Source: Campanula takesimana (lineage: Eukaryota > Streptophyta > Magnoliopsida > Asterales > Campanulaceae). From it: 64,000 nucleotides of DNA. The first letter of the stretch is position 1. Every line of letters begins with the position of its first letter. Position numbers and translations under genes: made by a program. Below the pieces are notes generated by a model. The model did no database searches, was not told the origin of the DNA, and saw only the letters and a list, made by a program, of their open reading frames with translations. The stretch is taken from contig JAOWBW010001927.1 in NCBI GenBank assembly GCA_026119855.1, forward strand, positions 62,001 through 126,000, given 5' to 3'. Positions 44,567 to 55,943 of this stretch are shown here, piece by piece.

Positions 44567-45560
44567 ATGGCAAACTGCCTTCTCACCCATGAAAATTTTC
44601 TTAACTGGTCTGCCCAATTTTTGGCCGTTCTTCATACCTTCTCATTAGAACGTGTCCTCACCGATAATAATCCACCAAGTGAAAAACTTGAAGACAAGAT
44701 CACCGACAATCCCGCCTACCTCAAATGGCTCGAAGCAACCAGCCTTGTTGTGGCATGGATGCGCTCCTCTGTTACCCCACCGATACAACCCCATCTTGCC
44801 TCGGTCAAAACTGCACCAGTTGCTTGGGAACTTGTTTCCAAGAAGTTTGGTGCCACTTCCGCTGCTCATGTTCGTAATCTGCGAGAGAAGCTATATAATC
44901 TTAAGAGAGAACCCGAGATGTCCATCACCGAGTATCTCCTGCGTGCCACCACAATCTCGAATTCCTTAGCCACAGCAGGTGTCATAATTTCTGATGCTGA
45001 TCTCATTGAACGAGTTTTTCATGCTTGGGACAGGATTACAAGGAATTCTTGACCTCTTACAACCAAAACCCTGCAAGCACTTTTGATGACTTTTCTGATA
45101 GGTTATTATACGAAGAAACACTTCAGCAAAGATTTTCCACCCTTAATCTCAACCTGGGTACTGCTCTTGTTGCCACAAAAACCAATATCACACCCACAAA
45201 TAAACCCAATCCATCTTATCCAGCTCCAGCAAACCAACATTCCCAACCCCAGTACAATCATCAACATTCCAATTCTCAGTACAATCAGCCCTTTAACAAT
45301 CGGGTAGGGGAAATTCACCTAGCAATGGAAATTCTCGTGGAAACGGAAGAAGCCGTGGACATGGCCGCTCGACTGGAGGTAGAGGCCTTCTGCCTAACCC
45401 GCCTTACCAACCTCCTGCCTCCCCAACCTTTAACGATCCGTCCCAGCCATGCCAAATCTGCCATAAGTATGGACATGCTGCAGACGTATGCTACCATTGT
45501 CACAATGCTGCCTATACCGCCACATACACTCCCTACAACAAGCCTAATTGGTGTTTAGAC
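44567..45560 (+). pseudogene. Copia-2 gag remnant
   Basis: The capsid-like part is 44567-45040 (FLNWSAQFLAVLHTF, VAWELVSKKFGATSAAHVRNLR), a UBN2-type gag. A frameshift near 45040 moves to a frame with DYKEFLTSYNQNPAST and a Pro/Asn/Gln-rich tail; another near 45305 moves to an RGG-rich stretch (NGRSRGHGRSTGGRG) and a zinc knuckle CQICHKYGHAADVC (about 45450-45492). The protease motif CLDSGATHHIT follows without a gap (45551-45583), typical of Ty1/copia polyproteins. Confidence 0.8.
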
Positions 45561-47911
45561 TCTGGGGCTACACACCACATCACATCTCAACCATCCACTC
45601 TCCAACGAGCTGCACCATACAACGGTCGCGATTCAGTCACTGTAGGCGATGGCTCTCAAATGCCCATCTCACATTGGTTCTTCATCATTCTCGTCTGGTA
45701 ACAATAATTTCCATTTAAACAATATTCTTTGTGTTCCGAATGCTCATAAGTCCTTACTTTCCATACGTCGTTTTTCTTATGATAACCACTGTTATTTTGA
45801 ACTTGATGCCTTTGGTTTCCGTGTGAAGGACCTCCGCACGAAGAAGACCCTTCTTTCTGGGCATAGTTCTGGTGGCTTATATCATCTTGCCTTCAATTCT
45901 TTGGCTCCAAATAGTCCTCTTGATCTTGTTGGAGAACGGACAAACCAAGACGTCTGGCATTCTCGCTTAGGGCATCCGTCTTCACAAATTCTGCAGATTT
46001 TACATAGCAAGTTTAATATTCCTGTTCATGGTCGTATTAGTCCAAATAAATTCTGTCAAACATGTCCGCTAGGAAAAGCATGCAAATTACCTTCTGTAAT
46101 CCGATCTTTTAATTCGAAAGAACCTCTTGCGTTGTTACATTTAGACGTTTGGGGACCATCCCCGATTGCTTCATTAAATCATTCTCGTTATTATCTCTCT
46201 ATCGTCGATGATTTTTCTCGCTTTACTTGGTTCTTTCCTCTTGCACGTAAGTCTGATGTGATCACTGTTTTTGCCAAATTCAAATTAGAAATTGAAAATC
46301 AACTCTCTCGTCGAATAGAGGCTGTTCATACAATCAAACCGTGCAAACGGACGGTGGTGGTGAATTCACTAGCAAAGCCTTTTGTCAATTTCTCTCTGCT
46401 AATGGCATTAAACACCAACTCACGTGTCCATACACACCACGACAAAATGGTGTTGTGGAGCGAAAGCATCGCCACATTGAGGAAATGGGTTTGTGTCTTC
46501 TCGCTCAAGCAAATCTTCCAATGCATTTTTGGTTAGATTCTTTCACTACAGCTGTCTTCTTAATCAATAGATTGCCCATGAAACAGTTAGGGTATATCTT
46601 GCCTTATCAAAAGCTCTTTCACCGCATACCCGATTACCGATTTCTCAAATCTTTTGGTTGCTCTTGTTTTCCCTACATCGTACCATAAAACAAACACAAG
46701 CTTAATCCAAATCCTTTCATTGTGTGTTTATTGGTTATGATGGTAATCGAAAAGGGTATCGGTGCTACGATAAATCCACCGGAAAAATTTATGTTACAAG
46801 ACATGTTATGTTTGATGAAAGTTCCTTTCCTTTTGCAATAGACAGGGCTCTTGCAAGTAAAGAACACCAGCCCACAAACTCTCAGTTCAGCACCATGGCT
46901 CCCTCTTCCTTGCTACCGACTCATACCAATGCAAGCTTGACGACTCCAGCAGCAACATCTTCACCACCAGTATCTCCCCAGCTTGTTTCCAGCCCAGTTC
47001 TCGACTCTATGAAAGCCTGCTCTACTCCAGGCCAAACAATATATCAATTCCAGCAGTGCAGCAATACACCACCACCTCTTGATATTCCATCTCGACCCAG
47101 CAGGCCTCCTGTCACACCAATTCCTATAGCTCTTAGTCCAGAAACGTCAGCGCATAGCCCTGCTGAATCCATATCTGCTTCTTCAGATTCAACACCAGCA
47201 CTTCGACACCAGAGCATAAACCAGCTCATATATGGCTCTCCGCGTCATCCTCTCCCTCATGCATACTCTGCCATCTCTTCTGAATCTGCAGACTATGAAC
47301 CTTCCACCTACAAGCAGGCTTCTAAGTTTGAGCACTGGAAATCTGCCATGAATGAGGAGTTTTTTGCCTTGCAAAAGAACAACACATGGTCACTAGTTCC
47401 TTCATCTCCTTCCATGAACGTAGTCGGTTGTCGATGGGTTTATCGAATTAAAAGAAAAGATGATGGTTCTATTGATCGATACAAAGCACGACTTGTCGCT
47501 AAAGGCTTTAATCAACAAGAGGGTCTTGACTACGATGAAACGTTTAGTCCGGTTGTCAAACCCGCAACTATTCGCACTGTCATCTCTATTGCGCACTCTC
47601 GCGGCTGGCCCATCAAACAATTGGACGTACGTAATGCCTTTTTAAATGGGTTTCTATCCGAAGAGGTGTGGCTCAAGCCCTGGGTTTGTGGATCCACATA
47701 GACCAAACCATGTGTGTCGTTTACATCGATCAATATATGGATTAAAACAGTCACCACGGGCCTGGTTTCACCGTCTTTCTGAGTTCCTATTGCAGCTTGG
47801 CTTCTTCAACAGCAGGTCAGATAGTTCATTGTTCATTAAGCACACAAGCTCATCAACATTGGCTATCCTAGTTTATGTTGATGACCTCATAGTTACTGGA
47901 TCTTCATCATC
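45551..47911 (+). pseudogene. Copia-2 protease-integrase-RT (first part)
   Basis: Protease DSGATHH is at about 45557. There is a frameshift near 45670. GAG-pre-integrase DVWHSRLGHPSS (45950) and the integrase zinc finger lead to the catalytic core (LDVWGPSP, IVDDFSRFTW, frameshift near 46335, DGGGEFTS, NGVVERKHRHIEE). TAA lies at 46687 within the C-terminal integrase region. A Ser/Pro-rich linker follows (46850-47250), then RT (YKARLVAKGFNQQEGLDY, IKQLDVRNAFLNG; frameshift near 47685; SIYGLKQSPRAW; LVYVDDLIVTGSSSS). The frame is cut by gypsy-2 at 47917. Confidence 0.88.
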
Positions 47912-47916
47912 TATTG

Positions 47917-50040
47917 TGTAATAACCCGAACTTACCTTTTATTTTATTTGTTTTAAACTCATAATTATTAATGGGCCAAACTTTAATAATTAGTTTAGTT
48001 TAGTTATTGGGTCTAAAGTAGAAGGCCCAATTCATTAACTAAGAAGGATTAGGAGTCCAATTTAAATTAGGGATTTGGGAAGCCCCACTAATATAAATAC
48101 TCCCTCTTAAACCCTAAGGCCATTCCCAGTTACCGCAAGGAAAGAAAGAAATCGGGAGAGAGTTGAGAGAGAGAGAGCAGCGCCGGTGAAGCCATCGGGA
48201 GAGAAAAGTGAACGGTGAAGGGGAGAAAGAGAGAAGGCGATCGTGTTCGCAAAGGTAATTCTAGAACCCCTCAAACCTTTCTCTTCATCTTTGTAAATCG
48301 AATTGTTGGGTTAAGAACCCTAAGTTATGGATTGATCAACTAGGGTTAAATAGTATGCAATTAAGGAGGAAGAAGATGGACTGTGAAGTGTGTGTGCTGC
48401 GTGTGTGTGTGTTGGGGTGTGTCTGGGCGTGCGGCGGTGTGTGTGTGTGTGTGTGCGGCGTGGGTGCCTCTGATGGGCGTGTGTGCGTGATGTGTGTGTA
48501 CTGCAATGTGTTTTGTGTGTACGTGTAAGTGAAATAGATGGTGGGTGTGTGTGTGTGTGGGTTGATGGTGGGTGTGTGTGTGTCTGAAGTGTGTGTCTAG
48601 AGTGGTGGGTGCACCAGAGTGGGTGTGAATCAGAGTGGTGGGTGTGTCTGTCAGTGGGTGTACTCAGTAAGTGTGTGCAGAAAGTGTGAAATCAGTGTGT
48701 GTAATTTGTGTAGTGAAATTGAGAGTTGGGGATTGACTAATAAAAACCCTAGGGGTGTTGTAGTCATTCTTAAAGTTATTGGTTAACTAGGAAAGAGGTG
48801 ATAGATGACCAAACCATGGAATTAATCGAGTAAAAAGAAGTAAATTGGGACGGAAGTAAAATAGTATTTTTCTCATGTCTAAGGCTAGACTATTTCATGT
48901 TGTAGATTGTCCAAGCGGAGTAAAGCAAGCTAGTAGAACACGAAGCTAAGGTAAGGGATTACGCTCTTAGTTGTGTATTGATTCTTAATCCTTTGTTAGG
49001 ATTCCCAATCTCTGTTTTTATAAAGTAAACTATCTGTGTGGCTAGATAGTCTTTTAATAACTATTCCGTTCTGCGAATTGTTCCGTCTTTTGTTATCCCC
49101 TCTATTGATATGGTTATTGTTCAATAGGGTTATCATGTGTATGATTGATTTTGTAACCTTGGTGTCCAAGTGAGATGTGTATCTTTTTAAAAGTGATCAA
49201 GTAAAGTTTGTAAAGTTAAGCTTTGTTTTGTAAAAGCTCTTTAAAGTAAAGTTTTGTAATAAGTAAAAGACTTACAGTTATCCATAATCCCGAAACGGAT
49301 AAGTGGACCCCTACAGTTATCCATAATCCCGAAACGGATAAGTGGACCCTTACAGTTATCCATAGTTCTAAGTTGAACATGTGGACCCCTTTGCGTTGCT
49401 TGATGAAGTAACGTAGGTTATCATGATATACCGATTTTGGGTGCGGTCAGTAGAAACCCGAGCCCTGGGTACAGCACGTGCTTAATCCCTAAATGAAGTA
49501 AAGTAAAGTAAAGAAAAGTAAAGTGTGAGTAAAATGTTGTGTTTTGGAAACTGCCTCTGAAGCCACATGTTTTCAAGAAATGAATTGTTTTTCATCAAGT
49601 AAATGTTTCTTTTCAAACTGAGTGTTAGTTTGATCCTTGAGTTATATCCGTTCATTGTAATTCATTGTTACCGTTCGTTTCGGTCATCTCCTCTTAGTAC
49701 CCGAGGGGATACCGTATGAACTTACTGGGCATTGTTCGCTCATTCCTTTCATCTTTTTCTCTCTCCAGGTTATAAATAAGCAGATCAAGAGTCGCAAGGT
49801 TGGCGGCTTAGGAGTTATCTTTTAATAAAGTAATTAGTGGTTATGTTTCCGTTACGGTTAAGTTATGAACTTTACTTCCCGTTAGTTACCGTTTGAGCTA
49901 GTGGTTTGTACTAGCCGTTGTGGATTTGAACGTTGGTTAAAGTTTGAATTGTGGTTATTTGTAGCCGTTGGGCATTCTGATTATGGGAATTATTCGTATT
50001 AAGTTATTATCTAATTGTAGTGAAAAGTTGGGGTGTTACA
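47917..50040 (+). repeat. Gypsy-2 5' LTR
   Basis: TGTAATAACCCG...GGGGTGTTACA. TATA box TATAAATA at 48092-48099. Splice-donor-like CAAAG/GTAATT at 48254/48255. A GT-rich microsatellite zone spans 48380-48720. A roughly 41-bp tandem triplet (ACAGTTATCCATAATCCCGA type) spans 49271-49390. AGTAA-rich words occur near 49500. Confidence 0.95.
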
Positions 50041-50042
50041 GT

Positions 50043-50054
50043 TGGTATCAGAGC
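50043..50054 (+). other. Gypsy-2 primer-binding site (initiator Met tRNA)
   Basis: TGGTATCAGAGC lies 2 nt after the LTR; the following CCCCGG is typical of gypsy leaders. Confidence 0.95.
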
Positions 50055-50389
50055 CCCGGTTTAAGATTACTTGGGAGACTCAGAATTAGAAGTTAAGACT
50101 ATTGGGAGAAGTAGTACTTAACTAGTGTGGGCTTTAGAACTCTGATAAGAACAAAGTATTTTAGGGAAGCTGCTATTTAGGGAAACTTTCCATTTTAGGA
50201 AACTTTCTAAGTTAGGAAACTTTCCTTTTTATAGAAATTTGCTATTTTAGGAAAGAACCTAAAGGGAGATTCTAAATGAGGATGAGTATGTACTTGAGTA
50301 TGGCTTGAGTGATTGATATTTTCTTTTAAGAATGAATTACACTATGGGATGCTTGTGATTTTAATGCTTGTGTGTTTACATTGTAGATC

Positions 50390-50851
50390 ATGGACGGACT
50401 ACAGACTAAAACACCCAAGGAGAGAGCAATCGTAAGGGGTGCATGGACGATTAGGCAGCTTAAGGGACAATTGACGAAGAAAAAGAAGGAAGCGGACTAT
50501 ACCTTTGACAAATGGATGCAAACTAGAGGTTTGTGGTATAAGGCTCGAGAAGAAATAGAGAAGTTGAAAGAAGCAATAAACAAAAAGGACGAAGAAATAG
50601 CCAATATTAGAGAGGAATTTTATAGGAATTTCTATAAAGAGCCAGTGGCAGAAAATGTGGCGACTGAAGAAGAAGCCACCGAAATTGACATTATTGTAGA
50701 GGGCAGTGAAGCTGCCCCGATTATGATTGAAGATGATGTACTGGAGGAAGAACCGGTCCCTAGGCCAAGAGGAAGGCCAAGAGGTTCAAGGAAAGTTTAT
50801 GTGCCAACTGGAAGGCCTAGGGGTAGACCTAGGAAAAATGTAACCCCATGA
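50390..50851 (+). CDS. Gypsy-2 extra ORF upstream of gag: AT-hook coiled-coil protein
   Basis: The frame encodes 153 aa and starts at ATG 50390, just after TTACATTGTAG, which could be a 3' splice site. Residues 1-45 are basic and 44-80 are predicted coiled coil by heptad-like charge pattern (EEIEKLKEAINKKDEEI). Residues 85-122 are strongly acidic. Two AT-hook cores follow, RPRGRPRG (125-132) and RPRGRPRK (142-149). AT-hooks bind the minor groove of AT-rich DNA. Most gypsy elements of this type have only gag-pol; an extra 5' ORF is known from Ogre-type elements, but I do not recognise this protein. A GTAACC donor at 50840 and an acceptor before gag would fuse residues 1-150 in frame to Gag. 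Confidence 0.75.
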   Translation: MDGLQTKTPKERAIVRGAWTIRQLKGQLTKKKKEADYTFDKWMQTRGLWYKAREEIEKLKEAINKKDEEIANIREEFYRNFYKEPVAENVATEEEATEIDIIVEGSEAAPIMIEDDVLEEEPVPRPRGRPRGSRKVYVPTGRPRGRPRKNVTP

Positions 50852-51375
50852 TTATGAGGGGAGTAGCCATTTATTTAGTATTCTTTTTAGAAGTTAGCAT
50901 TCTTTCATTAAAAAGGTTTAGTATTCTTTTTAGTTCTATTAGTAAAGAACTTAGTGATTATTCTAGTTTAGATCAGTTAAATAAATAAAAGTTATTTTTA
51001 AGTTAAGTTATTTCTTGTCATGTGATTCTTTAAGTTAAACTATGTTTGAATAAACTTAGTGCATGCGTTAAATTATAGTAACCAGTTCTGTGGGGACGGC
51101 CTATAAAAGTATGGAATTCGTTTGAGTACAACGACTAATATAGTTAAAGACCTAAAGTAAGGTCGATGCAGTGAAAGGTCTAAAGTAAGACCGATATATA
51201 CACATAAATATGTACGTGAAGTTAGTATGAGACCAAGTTAAGTATAGACTCTCGATGAAACAGTAAATTGTGAGGTCAAGTAACCGACCTAGTTAAATCA
51301 ATTGTCATTAATATGTAAAACCCGTTTTCGTGGTGGGTCATCAATCAGTTATAATTCAATCTTTCTTAACTTCAG

Positions 51376-54300
51376 ATGTCTGGAAGAGGAAGAGGAAACC
51401 GTGGCAACGCTCGAAACGCGGGAAACCAAGGTAATGTTGATCCGAACATGGCGAACCTTCTGCAAACGCTGAACCAGACCGTAGCTGGAATCGGACAGGT
51501 GGTGAACCAACTAGCACAACCTCAAAACCAACCTCAGCAGGTACCAATGAGGGACCCGCTGGAAATGTTTCAAAGGAGGAAGCCGGACACTTTCTCCGGT
51601 ACCTCAAAGGAGAAGCCGGAGGACTGGGTTAAGGATATGGAGCACATTTTTGAAACTTTGGAATGTACCACAGAGCAGAAGGTAGTTTTTGCAACATTCA
51701 TGCTTAGGAGTGCGGCTCGCACTTGGTGGGATGCAGAAAAGAGAGCAGCTTTGGCTAGGGGTGAAGGAAATTTCACCTGGGAAAGGTTTAAAGTAGTATT
51801 CAATGAGAAATACTACCCGGCTAGTGTTCGTCACGCCAGAGTGGCAGAGTTTTTGAATTTAACTCAAGGTGACAAGACGGTGGACGAGTATAGTGAAAGG
51901 TTCACAGATCTGCTGGAATTTGCACCGACCTTTTTCGACAGCGAGGAACAAAAGGCCAGGAAGTTCGAAGCCGGACTGAGTGATCGGATTCGATACAGAA
52001 TCACGCCTCTGCAGTTAGCGACATATGGGTTAGTGCTAGACAGAGCCAGAATTGTAGAAAGGGAGTCGGATGAGTACCGCAGCAAGAGGGATGAAAAGAA
52101 GAAGTCTGGAGACAAGTCTACTAATAAAGATTCAACTGGGAACAAGGGACAGTTCAACGACCGAGACCGTGATAATCATGGAAAGAGGAAAGCTGAGGGA
52201 AGCTATGATCGTACAGCAAACAAGTACCCGAACAGAAACTTTGGAAACCGAACCGCGTACGATAAGGGAAAGGCTAAAGAGCAGGGGACCGCCGAAGTAT
52301 GCCCTGCGTGTGATGGCAATCATAAGGCTGATGCGTGCAAGTACAAGGACAGAAAATGCTATAACTGTGAGAAGATTGGGCACCCGCAGTGGAAGTGCCC
52401 AGAGCCGAAGAAGAATGCACAAACTCATGGGGTGAAGGCAGAAGACAAAAGTAAGACTGGTGGTCAGGGGCGTGTGTTCACTATGACTGCTAGAGATGCT
52501 AGAGCCACAAATGACTTGGTGGCAGGTACGCTTCAGTTATATTCTCGCAACGTATACGCTTTGATAGATTCTGGTGCCACTCATTCTGTGATTAGTTCTA
52601 AGTTGGCAAAACAGTTAAAATTGTCACCTAAGGCGTTAGAAGTACCCTTGGTAATTGATACCCCGACTAAGGAGTCGATCCCAGTTACTTCAGTGTTTCA
52701 AAGTTGTCCTTTAAGGATAGGCGATAGAGAACTCGAGGTTGATCTTATATGTCTGGATCTCAGTGACTTTGACATCATCCTAGGTATGGATTGGTTGGCT
52801 GCGTATCATGCCAAAGTAGACTGCTTTAGAAAAGAAGTGAATTTTGAATTACCCTCTGGGGAAGGATTTCGTTTTCAAGGGGCGAAACCAAGAGTCCGAA
52901 CAGGCCTGATTTCCGTAATGAAGGCTCGTAAACTGTTAAGGAAAGGTTGTGAGGGATTTCTTGCGTATGTTGGTGAGTCAAACAAGAAAGAAGTGACCAT
53001 CGAATCCCTCTCCATAGTAAAAGATTTCAAGGATGTTTTCCCCGAAGATTTGCCAGGAATACCGCCGGAGCGAGAAGTGGAGTTTTCGATAGATCTAGCA
53101 CCTGAGACTGCACCGATTTTAAGAGCACCATATAGGATGGCTCCGCCGGAACTTAAAGAGTTAAAGGAGCAGTTACAAGAACTTTTGGACAAGGGCCTGA
53201 TTAGACCGAGTGCATCACCGTGGGGTGCGCCGGTATTAATTGTAAAGAAGAAGGATGGGTCGATGAGGTTATGCATTGACTATCGGGAGTTGAACCATGT
53301 GACAATTAAGAATAAGTATCCTTTGCCAAGGATCGATGATTTGTTTGACCAACTCCAAGGTGTATGCTATTTCTCTAAGATTGATCTACGTTCTGGTTAC
53401 CATCAGTTAAGAGTGAAAAAGGAAGATGTAGCAAAGACGGCTTTTAGGACAAGGTATGGACACTACGAGTTCTTAGTAATGGCGTTTGGGCTGACAAATG
53501 CGCCTGCTGTGTTCATGGAGCTTATGAATAGAGTATTTCAAGAATATTTGGACAAGTGTGTAATAGTATTCATCGATGACATCTTGGTGTATTCGAAATC
53601 AAAAGAGGAGCATGAAGAACATTTGAAATTAGTACTACAGATTTTGAGGGAGCAAAAGTTGTATGCCAAATTTAAGAAGTGTGAATTCTGGCTTGAGGAA
53701 GTAGCGTTTTTGGGACATGTGGTATCTAAGAATGGGATAGCAGTTGACCCTGCAAAGGTTGACGCTATAGTTAATTGGGAGAGACCAACTTCGGTTAGTG
53801 AGATAAGGAGCTTTTTGGGTTTAGCAGGGTACTACCGTAGGTTCGTGGAAGGGTTTTCGAAGTTATCTCTACCATTGACCAGGTTAACCACAAAAGGGAC
53901 AAGATTTGTGTGGTCAGACGATTGTGAGAAGAGTTTTCAAGAGTTGAAAGGGCGATTGGTGTCTGCGCCTGTCCTTACGTTACCAACAAGCAGTGATGGC
54001 TTCGTGATCTATAGTGATGCTTCATTGAAAGGTTTGGGTTGTGTGTTGATGCAAAATGATAAAGTGGTGGCTTATGCGTCTAGGCAACTCAAGAACCACG
54101 AGAAAAACTATCCTACCCACGATTTGGAGTTAGCGGCCGTGGTGTTTGCATTGAAAATTTGGAGACACTATTTGTATGGGGTACCATGTGAAATTTACAC
54201 CGACCATAAAAGTCTTAAGTACATTTTCACTCAGAAAGAGTTGAATATGAGGCAAAGGAGATGGCTAGAGTTACTTAAAGATTATGATTGCAAAATCTTG

Positions 54301-54702
54301 TATCATCCTGGGAAGGCCAATAAGGTGGCTGATGCGTTAAGCAGAAAGAACCATGGAACATTAGCGACTATGATTTCTAAGGGGGTAAGTGAATTGAGAG
54401 ATAGTGAAATAGTAAAGCTAGAGGTTAAAGTTAAAGGCTATTTGGCTCAGTTGAGTGTCCAACCAACATTGCTAGTGAGAATCAAGGAAGCTCAGAATGT
54501 GGATGACGAGTTGGAAGCGATTCACAAGGTTATCAGTAAGAAGGGGATGATAGACTTCCGTGTTAGCGACGACGGGATCATGAGGTATCGATCGAGGATT
54601 TGGGTGCCTAATAATGATAGTATCAAGAGGGAAATTCTTGAAGAAGCTCACTGTTCAAGGTTTCGATTCACCCTGGGAGTACTAAGATGTATAAGGATCT
54701 AA
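51376..54702 (+). CDS. Gypsy-2 gag-protease-RT-RNase H polyprotein
   Basis: The 1,108-codon frame starts at ATG 51376, directly behind an excellent 3' splice site (CTTTCTTAACTTCAG). Gag: RG/N-rich start, retrotransposon-gag domain about 85-235 (WVKDMEHIF, RTWWDAEKR), zinc knuckles CPACDGNHKADAC (309-321) and CYNCEKIGHPQWKC (328-341). Aspartic protease: IDSGATHS (397-404). Reverse transcriptase: LCIDYRELN, FSKIDLRSGYHQLRV, FIDDILVYS (732-740; the active site is FIDD rather than YVDD, usual for gypsy). RNase H: YSDASLKGLGCVLM, YTDHKSLKYIF, ADALSRKNH. True homology ends near 54660, where a 1-nt deletion shifts the frame; the last 12 residues are nonsense. Confidence 0.93.
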   Translation: MSGRGRGNRGNARNAGNQGNVDPNMANLLQTLNQTVAGIGQVVNQLAQPQNQPQQVPMRDPLEMFQRRKPDTFSGTSKEKPEDWVKDMEHIFETLECTTEQKVVFATFMLRSAARTWWDAEKRAALARGEGNFTWERFKVVFNEKYYPASVRHARVAEFLNLTQGDKTVDEYSERFTDLLEFAPTFFDSEEQKARKFEAGLSDRIRYRITPLQLATYGLVLDRARIVERESDEYRSKRDEKKKSGDKSTNKDSTGNKGQFNDRDRDNHGKRKAEGSYDRTANKYPNRNFGNRTAYDKGKAKEQGTAEVCPACDGNHKADACKYKDRKCYNCEKIGHPQWKCPEPKKNAQTHGVKAEDKSKTGGQGRVFTMTARDARATNDLVAGTLQLYSRNVYALIDSGATHSVISSKLAKQLKLSPKALEVPLVIDTPTKESIPVTSVFQSCPLRIGDRELEVDLICLDLSDFDIILGMDWLAAYHAKVDCFRKEVNFELPSGEGFRFQGAKPRVRTGLISVMKARKLLRKGCEGFLAYVGESNKKEVTIESLSIVKDFKDVFPEDLPGIPPEREVEFSIDLAPETAPILRAPYRMAPPELKELKEQLQELLDKGLIRPSASPWGAPVLIVKKKDGSMRLCIDYRELNHVTIKNKYPLPRIDDLFDQLQGVCYFSKIDLRSGYHQLRVKKEDVAKTAFRTRYGHYEFLVMAFGLTNAPAVFMELMNRVFQEYLDKCVIVFIDDILVYSKSKEEHEEHLKLVLQILREQKLYAKFKKCEFWLEEVAFLGHVVSKNGIAVDPAKVDAIVNWERPTSVSEIRSFLGLAGYYRRFVEGFSKLSLPLTRLTTKGTRFVWSDDCEKSFQELKGRLVSAPVLTLPTSSDGFVIYSDASLKGLGCVLMQNDKVVAYASRQLKNHEKNYPTHDLELAAVVFALKIWRHYLYGVPCEIYTDHKSLKYIFTQKELNMRQRRWLELLKDYDCKILYHPGKANKVADALSRKNHGTLATMISKGVSELRDSEIVKLEVKVKGYLAQLSVQPTLLVRIKEAQNVDDELEAIHKVISKKGMIDFRVSDDGIMRYRSRIWVPNNDSIKREILEEAHCSRFRFTLGVLRCIRI

Positions 54703-55898
54703 AGGAATCCTTTTGGTGGAACAATATGAAGAGTGAGGTGGCGGAATTCGTTTCTAAGTGTTTGGTGTGTCAGCAAGTGAAAAGTGAACACCAGAAACCC
54801 GCGGGACTACTACAATCGTTACCTATTCCAGAGTGGAAGTGGGAACACATCACTATGGACCTGGTGATTGGACTTCCCAAGACGTTGAAGGGTCATAACG
54901 CAATTTGGGTCATAGTGGATAGGCTCACTAAATCGGCTCACTTTCTAGCAATCAAGGTGACTGATTCGTTGGAGAAGTTAGCTAAGTGGTACGTGGATGA
55001 GATCGTAAGGTTACATGGGATACCGATCTCTATAGTGTCAGATCGAGATGCAAGATTTACATCGAATTTCTGGAAGAGTTTATAGAAAGCGTTGGGGACG
55101 GAGTTAACTATGAGTACAGCGTTCCACCCTCAGACAGACGGACAGTCAGAAAGGACGATTCAAACTCTCGAAGACCTACTGAGAGCAACGTCGTTAGATT
55201 GGCAAGGAGCGTGGGATGATCATCTACCACTAGTGGAATTTGCCTACAACAACAGTTACCACTCTAGTATTGGAATGGCGCCGTATGAAGCTCTTTATGG
55301 GCGGAAATGTAGATCGCCTGCGTGTTGGGATGAAGTAGGCGAGAGAAAGTTAACTGGACCCGAGATTGTTCAAGTAACGGCGGATAAAGTTCAACAGATT
55401 CGCAAATGGTTGTTAACTGCGCAGAGTAGGCAGAAATCGTATGCGGATAATCGAAGGCGCGATCTGGAATTCCAAATAGGAGATCATGTGTTCTTGAGGA
55501 TCTCACCGACAAAAGGGGTCATGCGGTTTGGGATTCGTGGGAAGTTAAGTCCTAGGTACGTGGGGCCGTTCGAGATTCTAGAACGAATAGGAGCGGTAGC
55601 CTATAAGTTGGCTCTACCTCCTGTGCTGTCTGGTGTGCACAATGTGTTTCACGTGTCGATGTTGAGGAAATACGTAGCTGACCCGAGCCACGTCATAGAG
55701 TACAAACAATTACGTTTTCGTGAAGACTTGAGTTATGATGAGAAGCCGGTAAAGATTGTAGACCGTAAGGATCAAGTTTTGCGGAAGCGAGTGATTCCGT
55801 ATGTAAAAGTGCAGTGGAGCAATCACACGGAAAGAGAAGCCACGTGGGAGCTCGAAAGTGAAATGCGTGATATGTATCCCGCTTTGTTCGAAGATTAA
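54664..55898 (+). pseudogene. Gypsy-2 integrase with chromodomain-like C-terminus, broken
   Basis: It continues the polyprotein in another frame after the deletion near 54660. The HHCC finger ends CLVCQQVK. Catalytic residues are D in MDLVIGLPKT, D in VSDRDARFTS and E in QTDGQSERTIQ. TAG at 55083-55085 (KSL, stop, KALGTEL) truncates the protein before the catalytic Glu; Gln is usual at this site. The C-terminal frame 55092-55898 includes GPFEILERIG, VFHVSMLRKYV and a tail (YVKVQWSNHTEREATWELE) resembling the chromodomain of Tekay/Del-type chromoviruses. Integrase inserts element cDNA; this copy cannot supply a full one. Confidence 0.9.
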
Positions 55899-55917
55899 GG
55901 TACGTTTAGTTTGGAGG

Positions 55918-55943
55918 ACCAAACTCTTTTAAGGGGGTAAGAA
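55918..55943 (+). other. Gypsy-2 polypurine tract region
   Basis: TTTTAAGGGGGTAAGAA precedes the 3' LTR; AAGGGGGTAAGAA is the likely plus-strand primer. Confidence 0.75.
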
